DNA from: Cloeon dipterum
Taxonomy: Eukaryota; Arthropoda; Insecta; Ephemeroptera; Baetidae
Reading direction: 5' to 3'
Assembly (NCBI RefSeq): GCF_949628265.1
Contig: NC_088788.1
Location: 34,148,335 to 34,212,334 of the forward strand
DNA length: 64,000 nucleotides
Translations under genes and position numbers: made by a program
Shown here: positions 33,714 through 44,800 of the stretch, piece after piece
How positions within the stretch are numbered: the stretch's first letter is position 1
Layout of the letters: every line of letters begins with the position of its first letter
Notes under the pieces: model-generated
Told to the model about the DNA's origin: nothing
Databases searched by the model: none
What the model saw: only the letters and a program-made list of their open reading frames with translations

Positions 33714-36034
33714 ACCCCCGTGTTTTCCGGAAAAGCAGACTCGAAAATTAGGCTTTGCCGTCTGCAGCTCTTAATGTTATGCTAAGACTGCACAGTTGCC
33801 AACCTGACTGCTGCTGCATCAGCTGTGAAACTCCATAAATATCAATAATTATTAAGACTTTTAAAGAATTTTTTCAACAAAACATAAATTTTTGTTCATT
33901 CTAAATTTGATTTCGGTAAAAATCATAGATTGGAAACAAATTTTTTGCTCGTTCATCCCATTAGATTGTATTTCTGTTGGTACTAATTCCATCAAATGCC
34001 ATCGACCGCCATCTCTACTCATGTGCAGGCACTGCGACTGCCGCGGGATTTTCCTCCGGTTCTGAATTTCGTCGGCAGATCTCCCTTTGCTTTGGGCCAA
34101 ATAACCCACGCCGAAGAATACAACCTTCAGAGGGCTCGTGATAGGTGGCGTCTTTGTCGATGGCTGATAAATTTTAGTAAGAAAAATCACAGCATTGGCC
34201 GAAGAGGGACCTGCTTGGGAGAAGTAAAAAAGCAACGCTGATAATTGGAGGCAATTAAATATTAAGCAAATTGCTAGCCCAATTTCAGTCCGCAAGCAGG
34301 CGAGGAGGTGCCAGCTAAGGGTGAAGCTGGCCAGTCAAGACAACACACGTGAGTTTCATAGACTGCTTCTTTTGTTAGGCATCATTATTTGGCCTTTTGT
34401 TCGCATTCATCACCTGTTGATGCACTTGATTATTGATGGTATGGCTCGCTCAGGTTCAGCATGCTCTTTTGATTTTTTTGACTGAAAATAATTCGCACGA
34501 GGCGTGACCAAATATCTTGTTGCTTCGCAAATAAATTTGGCACTTCGTCAGAAGGACGTACCAATCAAAATAGACCGCAGTCCGCGTCAATTATTTTCAA
34601 AAAGTTGCGAAATGGGTCCAACGGCGAAGCACGAGGCTCGCATCGCATGCATTAGTGTGTAGATCTATTCTCTGGCTGCTGCATGCAAATCGAGGCGCGC
34701 ATGCATTCAAATTGAAATTAATTCATTACATCAGAGAGCGCGCGGACTTTGCTCTAAGCGGGGTCCCTTGGGCTGGATCCCTCGTCACTTCACTACTCGT
34801 AGTTATTTGTACGCTTGGCAACGCCGCCATCATTTATGAATGGCTTTTTTATTCCCAGAGTATGATCTCTGGTGAGAATGTCCTTGAAAAGAGCACATGG
34901 GGGTGGACCGAAATAATAAAATAAGCAGCAGAGAGCGAGGGTCTTGCTCTCTCGCCGTCGGAGAGAGAGAGAGGGGGAGCAGATCTCCGAAATGCACTCT
35001 GCAGGCAACCTTAAAATAAAAACCCTTGTTAAGACCATATATGAAACCATATGAATCTCTTCAGCGGCAAAAAAGCTGCTCCAGAAGGAAAATAGCAGCA
35101 GCGGCAGTGTTAATAATAAATCAACTGCCGCAGCCTGGCTGACTACAAGCAGGCATCCCCTTCGCCTCATGTGCGCCGAGCGAGCACACACGGCTTATTT
35201 TTTTAATTAAAATGTTTCCAAATGCACCACCCGGCCCATCCAGCAGCAGCCACTGTTTGTTAACGTGACAAAGTCAGCCAGTAATTCCCAGCAGCCCGAC
35301 TTCTAGGGGGGAAACATTTTTCTGGTTTTTTGAATGTTGGAGCAGCAGGGGTGCAAGGCAAAATCTCACTTTCCCAAGAAATCTCCACGCTGCCATTCGT
35401 TCCATATTTTCCTGGTTTAGACTTTATTAGCGTGAAATGTTAATCTTATCCGTTGAACTCTAATCTTTTGATAAAATCTTCACAGATTGCGATGGTCCCA
35501 ATCAATCTTTTTTCTCGTAACCTTCAAATTTCTTGAAATTAAAAGTTTCTTCGCTTTATCTTATAATAATTATCTAAGCTGTAAGCGATCATCTTTTGCG
35601 TCACCATTTGAAATTTTTTTAACGGTATTACCTGCATAATTGATTGAATTAGAGGAAAATGACTCAATCAAAACAAACAATTTGGTGAACAGATTTTTAA
35701 AAAAAGGCTGTGAATTTAAGATGTTTGTCTTTTGCGAAATAGGCGAACACTTTCAGACTCATTCCCGTACAAATCATACGTTTATTCTAGACATCATTTT
35801 AGCCCAAATAAAACTAGTTGGGTGAAAAAATCGATCTGTGGGAAAAATTCCCCAGCGAGAAGCATATTATGCCCAATTCCTTGGTCTTTAGCCAATGTAG
35901 GCGTTGTAAGACAGTTTTAAGTGTGGTTCAAATGGCAAAAAATTGTATGATTCGTGCTGATTTTATTGAAAGCTAAGGAGAAAATGGTTCAACGACTCTA
36001 TTTCACAGCCTAATTCATTATATAAAGACTTTAA
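33714..36034. other. Intergenic DNA between divergent TM2D1 and pointed
   Basis: No gene is recognised; the GA-rich run at about 34960-34975 is a microsatellite. Confidence 0.5.
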
Positions 36035-36042
36035 ATAAGGAG

Positions 36043-36316
36043 TAGAGGTCTCAGCCGCGAGATTTAAGTCGGCGGCTGGCCAGAGTTTTTGCCCGGTGGC
36101 GGCTGGTGCGGATGACAAATTTTTAAACGTGAAGTTTGATAGTACTAAACTGCCTGAAGGGCCGAAAGACATTTTTTTCTCCTGCACTTTTTAATTTTTG
36201 ATCCATTTTCACCGGTGGCTGGCGCAGCTTAGCCATATTCACGGTGGCTGGCGGCTTCCCACGTGACCCAAAATTTGCCGGCTGTCGCGGAGCAGAACGG
36301 CTGGCCGAGACCTCTA
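36043..36316. mobile_element. hAT-type MITE with perfect 8-bp target-site duplication
   Basis: The ends are TAGAGGTCTC (36043-36052) and its exact reverse complement GAGACCTCTA (36307-36316). They are flanked by direct 8-bp repeats ATAAGGAG at 36035-36042 and 36317-36324. The 274-bp interior is GC-rich with repeated GGCTGGC motifs near both ends and no transposase frame. An 8-bp duplication with short inverted ends is the hallmark of hAT-superfamily elements. Confidence 0.9.
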
Positions 36317-36449
36317 ATAAGGAGAATTGAGCAAAATTAAAGTTTTTAAATCCCCTCCAAAATACAAATATACTCGAAACAGCTATTTTCCCAATAATTT
36401 CCAATTAAAAACTTCAAAGGCACGAGCAAGAGTTTTTAAAAATACACCA

Positions 36450-36765
36450 CACTCATTTTATTCGCGTGTAAAGTGTAATCTTTCTCTCTGGCGCGCGCGA
36501 GCTTGTTTGCGTTGGCCGTCGTAAAAATCGGCGTCGAACAAAGCGGGCCGATTATGCATTCGGAACAAGTGCGGCGCATTGAATGCTGTTCGAAAAACGG
36601 CCGTTCGCCATATTCGGTGGAGGTCAATCGCCGTCGTCGCGCGCGCGATCGGCTGGCCGGCATTTTCCCAGAAGCAGCGGCTCTTCCGAAGATGAACCCG
36701 CGTGCAGCATCCATATTGGTGGTTGGATGAGTGCGTGAAGACAGCTGGCAAACAGAGCAGGTCAG
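36450..36765 (+). promoter_or_regulatory. CpG-rich island, possible distal leader of pointed
   Basis: Rich in CG dinucleotides (GGCGCGCGCGAG, GTCGTCGCGCGCGCG) in an AT-rich setting, and open in several frames on both strands. It lies about 2 kb upstream of the first recognised pointed exon, which needs an upstream non-coding exon because it starts at a splice acceptor. A donor-like CAGAGCAG/GTCAGC sits near 36758. This is inference only. Confidence 0.3.
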
Positions 36766-37085
36766 CCGCACCTGTCAGACCTTGCTCTCGCCCCCCATCC
36801 TATTCACCGCCCATACTATAACACTGAGCTATTTTGGGACACTGAGATGCTGGGAAAAAAACCTTCCCCCGAAACCATAATGCTTCACTGAGGGGATGAA
36901 ATCAATTTAACTCAGCTACAGCCCGATTGCTGTTTGTTTGCGCTGATATCTCCCAGCCTCCCGCCTGCACTCTGATTTCGGACCATTTGTTCCCATACTT
37001 TATCGGAAAACGTGTTCAATCATTGCTGTGTGACCTTCCGTATTGTTCGTCCATATGAACTATTTGAATGTCGTATCTCTTCGAA

Positions 37086-37476
37086 AAAGACCGTCTTTGA
37101 CGAAGCTTTTGAGTACACCAATCGATTCTTGAGAGTTGAATTAGGTAAAGTGGATATTTTTTCCGACTAAAAAGTCCAGCGCGACGTGCGAATTTTTTCC
37201 CCGCCAAAACAATATGAATGCAAGAACTGCGCATGCGTTAGAGCTCGTTTGAGTACTTGCAGAGAGACCGCCTGTACGAATGACTTCTTTGTCAGATCCA
37301 GCCAGCTCTTACGCATGCGCAGCTCTCGCATTCATATTGTTTTGGCGGTAAAAAAAGTTCTACTTGTGCTACACACGTCGCGCTGGACTTTTTGGTCGGA
37401 AAAAATATCCACTTTACCTAATTTGACCCTCAAGAACCGATTAGGGTACTCGGAAACTTCGTCAAAGACGGTCTTT
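37086..37476. mobile_element. Foldback element with about 165-bp inverted arms
   Basis: The left arm (about 37086-37246) and right arm (about 37303-37476) are near-perfect reverse complements. They start AAAGACCGTCTTTGACGAAG outside and reach GCGCATGCGT and AGAGCT inside, with a spacer of about 55 bp. A target duplication is not obvious. Each arm, read inward, encodes a similar peptide (KTVFDE, NRFLRV, LGKVDIFSD), with one internal stop in the left arm. Confidence 0.8.
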
Positions 37477-38694
37477 AAATTTACTGAATAAATGCCATCA
37501 AATAATGGCAAATTATTGTTATCTAACGGAACGCAAAAGCATGGCAAATGTGTCACCGGCTCTTGACTCCCCAAAAAAATTACTTTTGCTTGAATGACGT
37601 GCTGGAATGCCGTGTGCCGTATTTATGCTCCTTAAAAATGTATGACCGTTGACCCACCTTCCACCTGAAATGCTTCACGCTCAGTCAGTATAAGAGCATA
37701 AAGGTCCATTCATCTCACGTTCGTACCAGTTGGGGGTGCGATATTGTAGTGGTGGAACAAAACTTCTTACTGTATGCATCAGGAAGACCATAAAATAAGA
37801 AGGCAAATTGCCAGCACCCTAAGGTAACCTGACAAAAGAGAACATTATAGTTGATAATGGGTGGTTTCTATTCTGTATGCATTTCAAATGACTCATTCCC
37901 TTTATGCCAGCAATGAATGGATAAACCGAAGTTTCCGTCCGATATTATTCAACACAAAAAAAAAAATTGTTTGAACATGTTTTTGCAAACATAATCCTCG
38001 AGAAACTAAAGCTTGATTTGAATAATAAAAAACGTTTTTATATTGTTATTTGTTCCGGTCGTGATTCAAATCGTTATAGTACAAAATATCAATGAAATCA
38101 CATGAACAAATAAATGCAAAAATGAGGAACAGAAACTGCATTATAGATAATTGAATGAAAACTGGCTTAATAATTCGATTTTGAATAATGTCCCATGTTA
38201 TAATTCCATAAGTATCCCCATGAAACGCAAACTCTGACGAATAAAAATTGTACAACGCATTTTCAATAATATCACCTGAAACTAAATCGTAGAAACCTAA
38301 GTAAGAGTATACTTGTAATAACATCCGGACAACTCTTTAAAAATTGCACTTTTACAACTGCTCACATAAGAACGGGGGGAAATTTTAATGCGTAGTATTC
38401 TTTAAAAATCGAAGGCAGTTTTATTTGTTTGATTCAATTTTGAAAACTTTTGTTTTCTCTGCATTTTGGTACGAAAAAATCATGAATAAATCAAAAACTA
38501 AAGAAATATAATTTTTAACATCTAATTTCTCCAGTGTTGTTGCTTGTCCATCAACAGTTTTCACGTAAATTTTAAGACATTTTCAAATAACAGTTGCGAG
38601 TGCATGTGCAAAATTTAGCCCCTCGTTGTATATTTGTCATGACCAGAATCCTTACATGCGCAAGAAGTTTTAATTTTCTCTTGTATGACCGCAG
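37477..38694. other. Non-coding DNA upstream of the first recognised pointed exon
   Basis: No gene is recognised. A polypyrimidine tract and acceptor (tctcttgtatgaccgcag) end at 38694. Confidence 0.5.
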
Positions 38695-38811
38695 GTGACA
38701 ATGCCGCAAAACCTATGTCCCGACATCAATGACTATTTATACATGACGGACCATGGCGATTTCTACTCATTCGCCAGCATTTACAAGCACGAGAAGAAGA
38801 AGAAGCATTTG
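38695..38811 (+). CDS. pnt: pointed, alternative first coding exon a
   Basis: Bounded by acceptor gaccgcag (38694) and donor GTGAGT (38812). The first ATG is at 38701, six bases in, and opens 37 codons beginning [14 protein letters not shown]. These end in a lysine run followed by His-Leu, in phase 0. Because it begins at an acceptor, an upstream exon must exist; it could be non-coding or could extend the frame, since GTG ACA is in phase. The joint to the 45.4-kb exon is inferred from phase and strand. Confidence 0.7.
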
Positions 38812-41800
38812 GTGAGTAATTGCATGATTTTGCCTGATATGTCGAGCGAGAAAGCGTTCGCTGAAAAAAGCGAACCAGCAGCATTTGGACCATGGAGCCG
38901 TGTGGGAACCACCCCGATTTGACACTTGAGATGGGCACACCTGACGACCGCTTCCTCTGAAACTTGAGCTCAGGGTGCAGCAAGGGGAATGGGTTCGGTT
39001 GCGTGGTTGCCAGCCATGAGGCAGCCAGCAGAAAAAGGCCCGCTTTTTGTCAGCGGGCGCATATTGCTCTCGGGGAGAGTATTATAGGTCTCTGCGTGTG
39101 GGAAATGTGCTCAAACCGAGTGGAAAATGAAGACGTGCTGCAGATTTCTGTATCTGCCTGCCGGCGGCGAGCTAATAAAATTCGCCGTTGGCTTGGGTGA
39201 AAGGTCCACGCGCGCGCCAAAGATGCTGCAGAAACCTGTTACGCCGCTGCTGCTGCTGCTGTGTAACTGTGGACTATTTTTTGCCACTTTTTGATAGCTT
39301 TTGCTTCGCTGTTATCAAAAGTAGGCCTCGGTACTGCAATTTCTTTATGACGGACCGGACCAGTTTAAAAGTGTATGACGTTATTCAAAACCGTAATATC
39401 TTTTACATTTTTAATATTTCATTTTTGTACTTGAACACTTTTCGGACATAAATATTTTCTCCGCGATCGAAACTGAATCTCTGACATTTTAATTCGCCAA
39501 CAAGATGATCTAAAATTTTTTTTTTCGGTTATTTAATTCCAAAAAGTATAATTAAGAAATTTTTGCATTGTTGACTATGTACAGAAATTAATTAATGAAG
39601 TCTATTGTTTGTGAAATATAGCAAAATGGTATCTCTATAATTTGCAATAGAGAAACCAGGACCAAGAAACAATTTAAATTTCAGAGTTTGCCAAATTTAT
39701 CGAAAAATTAAATTATTTTCGCTTTATTTCGAATCCTCTCATCGCGATCTATTCAATGGTCTGCGAATTACGAGTTAAATTACGCTAAATTTTGAAATAA
39801 ATGCACGTGATTAGCATGCATTCGTTTGAGCCGAATTTCTCAAAAATTTAAAGGAAAAACGTGGGAAATCTTTTTTTCAAATTTTTAAATAATATTTCAA
39901 TTAGAGGCAAAAAATCACAAACGTTTCCTAAAGCTTTACTTTAACTATTCGTTGCTCAAGGAAATTTTTTTAATCAAGAGAGTCACATCCTGAATTCTGC
40001 TAATTCAGTGTTGCACTTCTAAAAAAATAAAATTTAAGGGTTTGGCTTTGGTAGTGATTCATGCTTTGATGCAAAAAATTGTTTTCGTAACATTTCTCTC
40101 TCGACAGAATTAATGTTTTAAAAATCTCTCGGCACTTGTCTGCTTCTGTTCGAGCGACGACAAAAAAGTCGAGTGTGGAAGTTCAAAAGGCTGCAGACGC
40201 TTAAATCTCAGCCCCTAGATTTTCAGCGCGAGGAGCACATTCGGTGCTTCGACGAGCATCCATTCATTTTTAGCTATCCACACAAAAGTCATTAGTTTGT
40301 CTCAACATTCCTAACAGCTTTTAATTTGTACCAAACAGCTTTTTACCCGCGTGCGCGAGACGTAGCAAGCTCTCGGCTGCTGCTACTGCTGCTGCTTCTT
40401 CTTCGGAGAAGCAGCGGAGTCGCGCTCGAGACGCTAGTAATTTTTTATGCTGCTTTTTTCCTCAAAGCATCTCTAATTGAGAACGACTGAGCTACCAAAA
40501 TAGCGATTACACTGCTCTCTGCCTTGGATGGCCGCGAGTGAAAGAGAGAGAAATGGGCGGCAGACGAGTACAACTCTCTCGCGCTGCGCCATCAATGGGA
40601 GCAGACTCAATTTTGGAGATGAATGAATGAATGGGTGAATTGAACATAATGGTAGCCGATTGTAAAATAAAACCGGACCGCTCTGTGTATCTGTAATGTC
40701 AATTGTCGTGCAGTTCGCTGAGTGGAAAGGTCAGAGGCCGTCTATATTTATATTGTTTCGGGTTTCTCTTTCGTCTTGGCTCAAAGCAACCCTTTTCTAA
40801 ATCGGAGCATTCTAAAAGCAAGTGTTTTTTAACGAATTTTTCTGTAATAGTGCCAAAAAGAAAGACATTGTGTAAGAAAAAACTATTGCTGGGCTATTTT
40901 TGATGTAATATCCCCGCTTAGGGGTGGAAACTCGAACGCTTTGAAGTACCGCCTGAAATTTATTTAGATATCAACAGCGGTGGTAGGAAGAACAAAGCAA
41001 CCCCGAAAATAGAAAAGCATCCCCTTATGTATATTCATTACACACTCCATCTGACTTGGAAATTTCCAATCAGCAAGTAACGAGTTGCCGCGGCTCCGGT
41101 CTCGCGACTCGCATATGTATGCAACCCCATAGAGATAAAAATTAATGCAAGTGGAGCTGGGGGATCAGAGTAATTGGGATTATTATTTTTTTGAAGAGAG
41201 CGAGTGAGCGAGCGAGTCAGTTGGAGCAGGAGGGGGTCTTTGTCTGTCATCTGGAGTGGTGTGGGAGTAGGCTTGGCAACAAGGCGGTGCTATTTCCATT
41301 CATAAGTCGCTTGCCAGTGTCTGCCGCTGTGCCCCGCATACTAACGCACACTCACACACACGCTCTCGGCACTCACTGGCAGCAAGCGAACGAGCGAGCG
41401 AGCGGCGCGGAGCGGCTTCATCTCCCCTAGCAAGCCATCCAGCTAGACCTGTTGCTGCCTCCGCCTGCAACCGACCGACCGGCCAACCTTTCCTCCGCTC
41501 TTGCCGAGATGTCCCCGCGATAGCAGCCTGCGAAGCCCCGAGTGATTAGTATTCGCCCTCAGTGAGTGTTTCTGAATTCGCGCTGCTGCCCCTTTCGGAC
41601 GGACGAGTCCAGCAGTGGCACCAGTTCGCAGTGTTTGTCACAAGCACCAGCAGCATCATGAATGACAAGAAAAGGAAACGCCGCTTGGTAATTACTCTGC
41701 TCCTTTGCCTTTTCGCTCTCGGCGGCCTTTTCGCGTGAAAATCGGTTAGTTGCTGCTCTCATGAAAGCGAAATTTACTGCACTCTTCCTCTTCTAATTGC

Positions 41801-44800
41801 GGCCGGGGCTGTTTTCACACACAAACATGCACGCTGCCCGGCAGGCAGAGATGCTGGCTCTGTCTCTCTGGTAATTTAGAGCAATAAAATAATTCGCCAG
41901 CAGGACAATGTATTGTTTATAATTTGCCGCCCGCAGGCTCGTTGCTACTGACTGAGGTGGAGAATTTTTATTGTTATTGGTAGGCAGGCCGAGTTGAGAA
42001 TCACTTTGCTTTTGTTATTGTTGGTGCTTTCTGAGTCACTTGTCTGTACTCGCTAATATGTAGTGTGAGATCTGTACTGATTTTTATCAAGTTTCACAGA
42101 ACTTAAGAGTGACACACGCCATTCAACACAGACTTATCCAAAGAAAGTTATCTGATAACCTAATACGGGTCTGAATTTGTTTTAGCTCTATCGCTAAAAT
42201 ATTCCGACAGTCATTTTCTATAAATAGTTCTTTCGCCATGCTGATCTCAAATATTCAAGAAACAAAATCATAATTTTTTTTCAAATTTAAATTAGCTTTA
42301 TTCTGCTGTACTAACGTAATGAAATTGATTTAAATTTATGAAAATTGTTATAATAGGTAATTCACTTTCTGTTTCTATCAAGAAATTGACTTTCAAATTC
42401 TAATAATATTTCTCCACGTGTATAATAGAGACAATTCTTTCAAAGGTCACGTAGAGAGTGCTATTGAAATTGTCATTACGTTTTTTTTTTTATTTAAAAA
42501 GTGCGTCTAGTTATAACTTACGTACCTGTTAAACGTCATTAATCAATTGAATTTGGCTCCGTTGATTTGTCATAGACTGTCTTTGCCATTGCGTTATCTC
42601 TTAAAGCGACATTAACACACATTTTTAATGAGATGAGTGCTCCCATTGAATAAATTTCAAAGCTTGCAGCGGATGATCCTACAGAATGAAAATTACGTTC
42701 AGTTGCAGACAGTGCTAGCGATAATTTACACGGTCCTGAGAGCGTGGGAGCACATCTTGTGTTTACAAGTGAAAATATTTGAAATTAAATCATTTTTTGC
42801 GCTTCGCCTTACGTGGTCTTGATTGTGGCTATCGTGTTGTTGCCAAAACCATATAGGATAATAATTAATTCACTCATCTTAATAGCCTATTGATAAAATT
42901 TAGAGTCGCAAAACAGAGAAGATGTGAGCAGCTGCTTTGTTTTAGAAAATTTAAACACTCATTTTGTTTTGAACAGTGATCGTTGAGGCCACATCTGGGG
43001 ATGGATGCATGGTATTGAGTATCTGACTGACTCGCTCGCTCTTATGGCACTAATTCCTCAAATTCTTGCGAGCCACATCTGAAAAGTAATTTTAGAGGCG
43101 CATATTGAGTTTCAAGCGAAAGAAGGCGAGAAAAACCAGCTTAGGAGAGCTCTCTCTCTCTCTCTCTCCTTAGAACTGTGAGATATCTGTCAAATGTCTC
43201 GCCATTTTAATGGACCCGAGTGAACAAATATTAATATGCGACGACCTTTTCTTTGAAATGAAGTATCTCGTCCGTTCATTGTTTACGCACACAACGAGAG
43301 AAAGAGAGAGAGAGAGAGAGAGAGGCCATCAAATATTGAATTTACTAGACAAATATAGGGATTGTCATTTGAGTGACAGACCTGCTTGCTTTTTCGTGTC
43401 CACAAGTGATCTGTTTCGATTGCTTTAAAGTGCTAACATTTGAACTGTTGAAGTTATCTTTTAGAATGCTTTATTCATGAAATAAATCGATTAGTTTGTG
43501 ATTTTACTGAATAAATCACAAGCAAAATTCTGCTTTTTATAATGCTGTTCAAATTATTCGGAAAAGGTAAAAATAAAAACAACACAAAAACCCTTTTTCA
43601 CGTTGAAGCTCTTTTTAAAAAAATATTTATTCAATTTAAATATAAAAATGAGATGATGTTGCTTTGAAATATCATGTATTTTGGACAGCTAAAACTGTCT
43701 GGGAAGAAACACCAAGCAGACTAGACCGTCCGTTGAAAAATTTCGTTTCCATATCCGAGACGGCTCTTTTTTCATTTCTTGCACGCCGTTTGCTTTTCTT
43801 GTTCTCGCCAGTCCGTTTACCACCGTTTACCTTCGTGTTCGTTTTCCCTTTCCTCACACGAAGCGAGTTCATATTTTTTCGCACGAAACCGAATCCAGTG
43901 TGCTCGAGTGTATTATTTCACGGTGAGCAGAAAAGAATGGGGATTGTGTCGTGGTGAAAACGCTGAATGGACAAGCCGCCACCGGCGAGAAACAAAACGC
44001 AGCAAATTCGCGCATCGCCACCTTTTTCCGGATTGAATAGCGCTCACCAGAAATCGTTGCTAAGGGTACAACTCAATTATTTCCGCCTGCGAACCGTAAA
44101 ACGTTAATTGGGGTGGATCTTGTCAAATAAACGCATGAGAAGAGGAAAATAATAAACGGAAGGAAGGAGCACACCGGTGAGACAGATAGCACACCAAAAA
44201 TATGAGCGAACTCGGGGGGAAGAGTGGGAGGGACAGTTTTGACAACGAGTTTTTTCCTTGGCTGGACGTCACGCAGGACACGTTGTCGTTGTGTTTGATT
44301 GAATTGTATATATTTAGATTCTCAACCGCACGAACGTATGAGGAATGTGGACGCTGAATAATAAAGGGAAATACGTTTTCGACGTCCTCAATGATTTTCC
44401 TCCTCGAATCCAGTGTTTTGTACGTTTTACTCCCTGGAGCTCAACGTCACTTTTTATTTCCAAGTTATTGCAAACCAACGTTCTGATAAGCAGAGTTGGG
44501 ATGCTTAAAAATTGAGCCTCTCATGCACCTGTTGACGCCTGATTCAATTTTTTTTTAGGAATATAACACAGTTCATAATTAAACATTACATTTGATTCTC
44601 TCATACTTTGCAATGACAAGTCCGTTCGGATTTGGGAGGATTATGGATGTTTTCTGACTCGCTACTTGCTGGTTTGCACCTTTCCAACATGCGAGAATGA
44701 ATTTAACGGGACGAATGTCTTTCGTTTCAATAAAAGACGACGAAACACGAGCTGCCGGTCCTTTTCTGGACTGGGCATTTCCTCCAATTAGCCCCTTGAG

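Noticed and set aside
36436..36771. Arg/Ser/Ala-rich minus-strand frames near 36.5 kb
   Set aside because: They overlap each other and plus-strand frames in a CpG-rich island. No family likeness or splice support.
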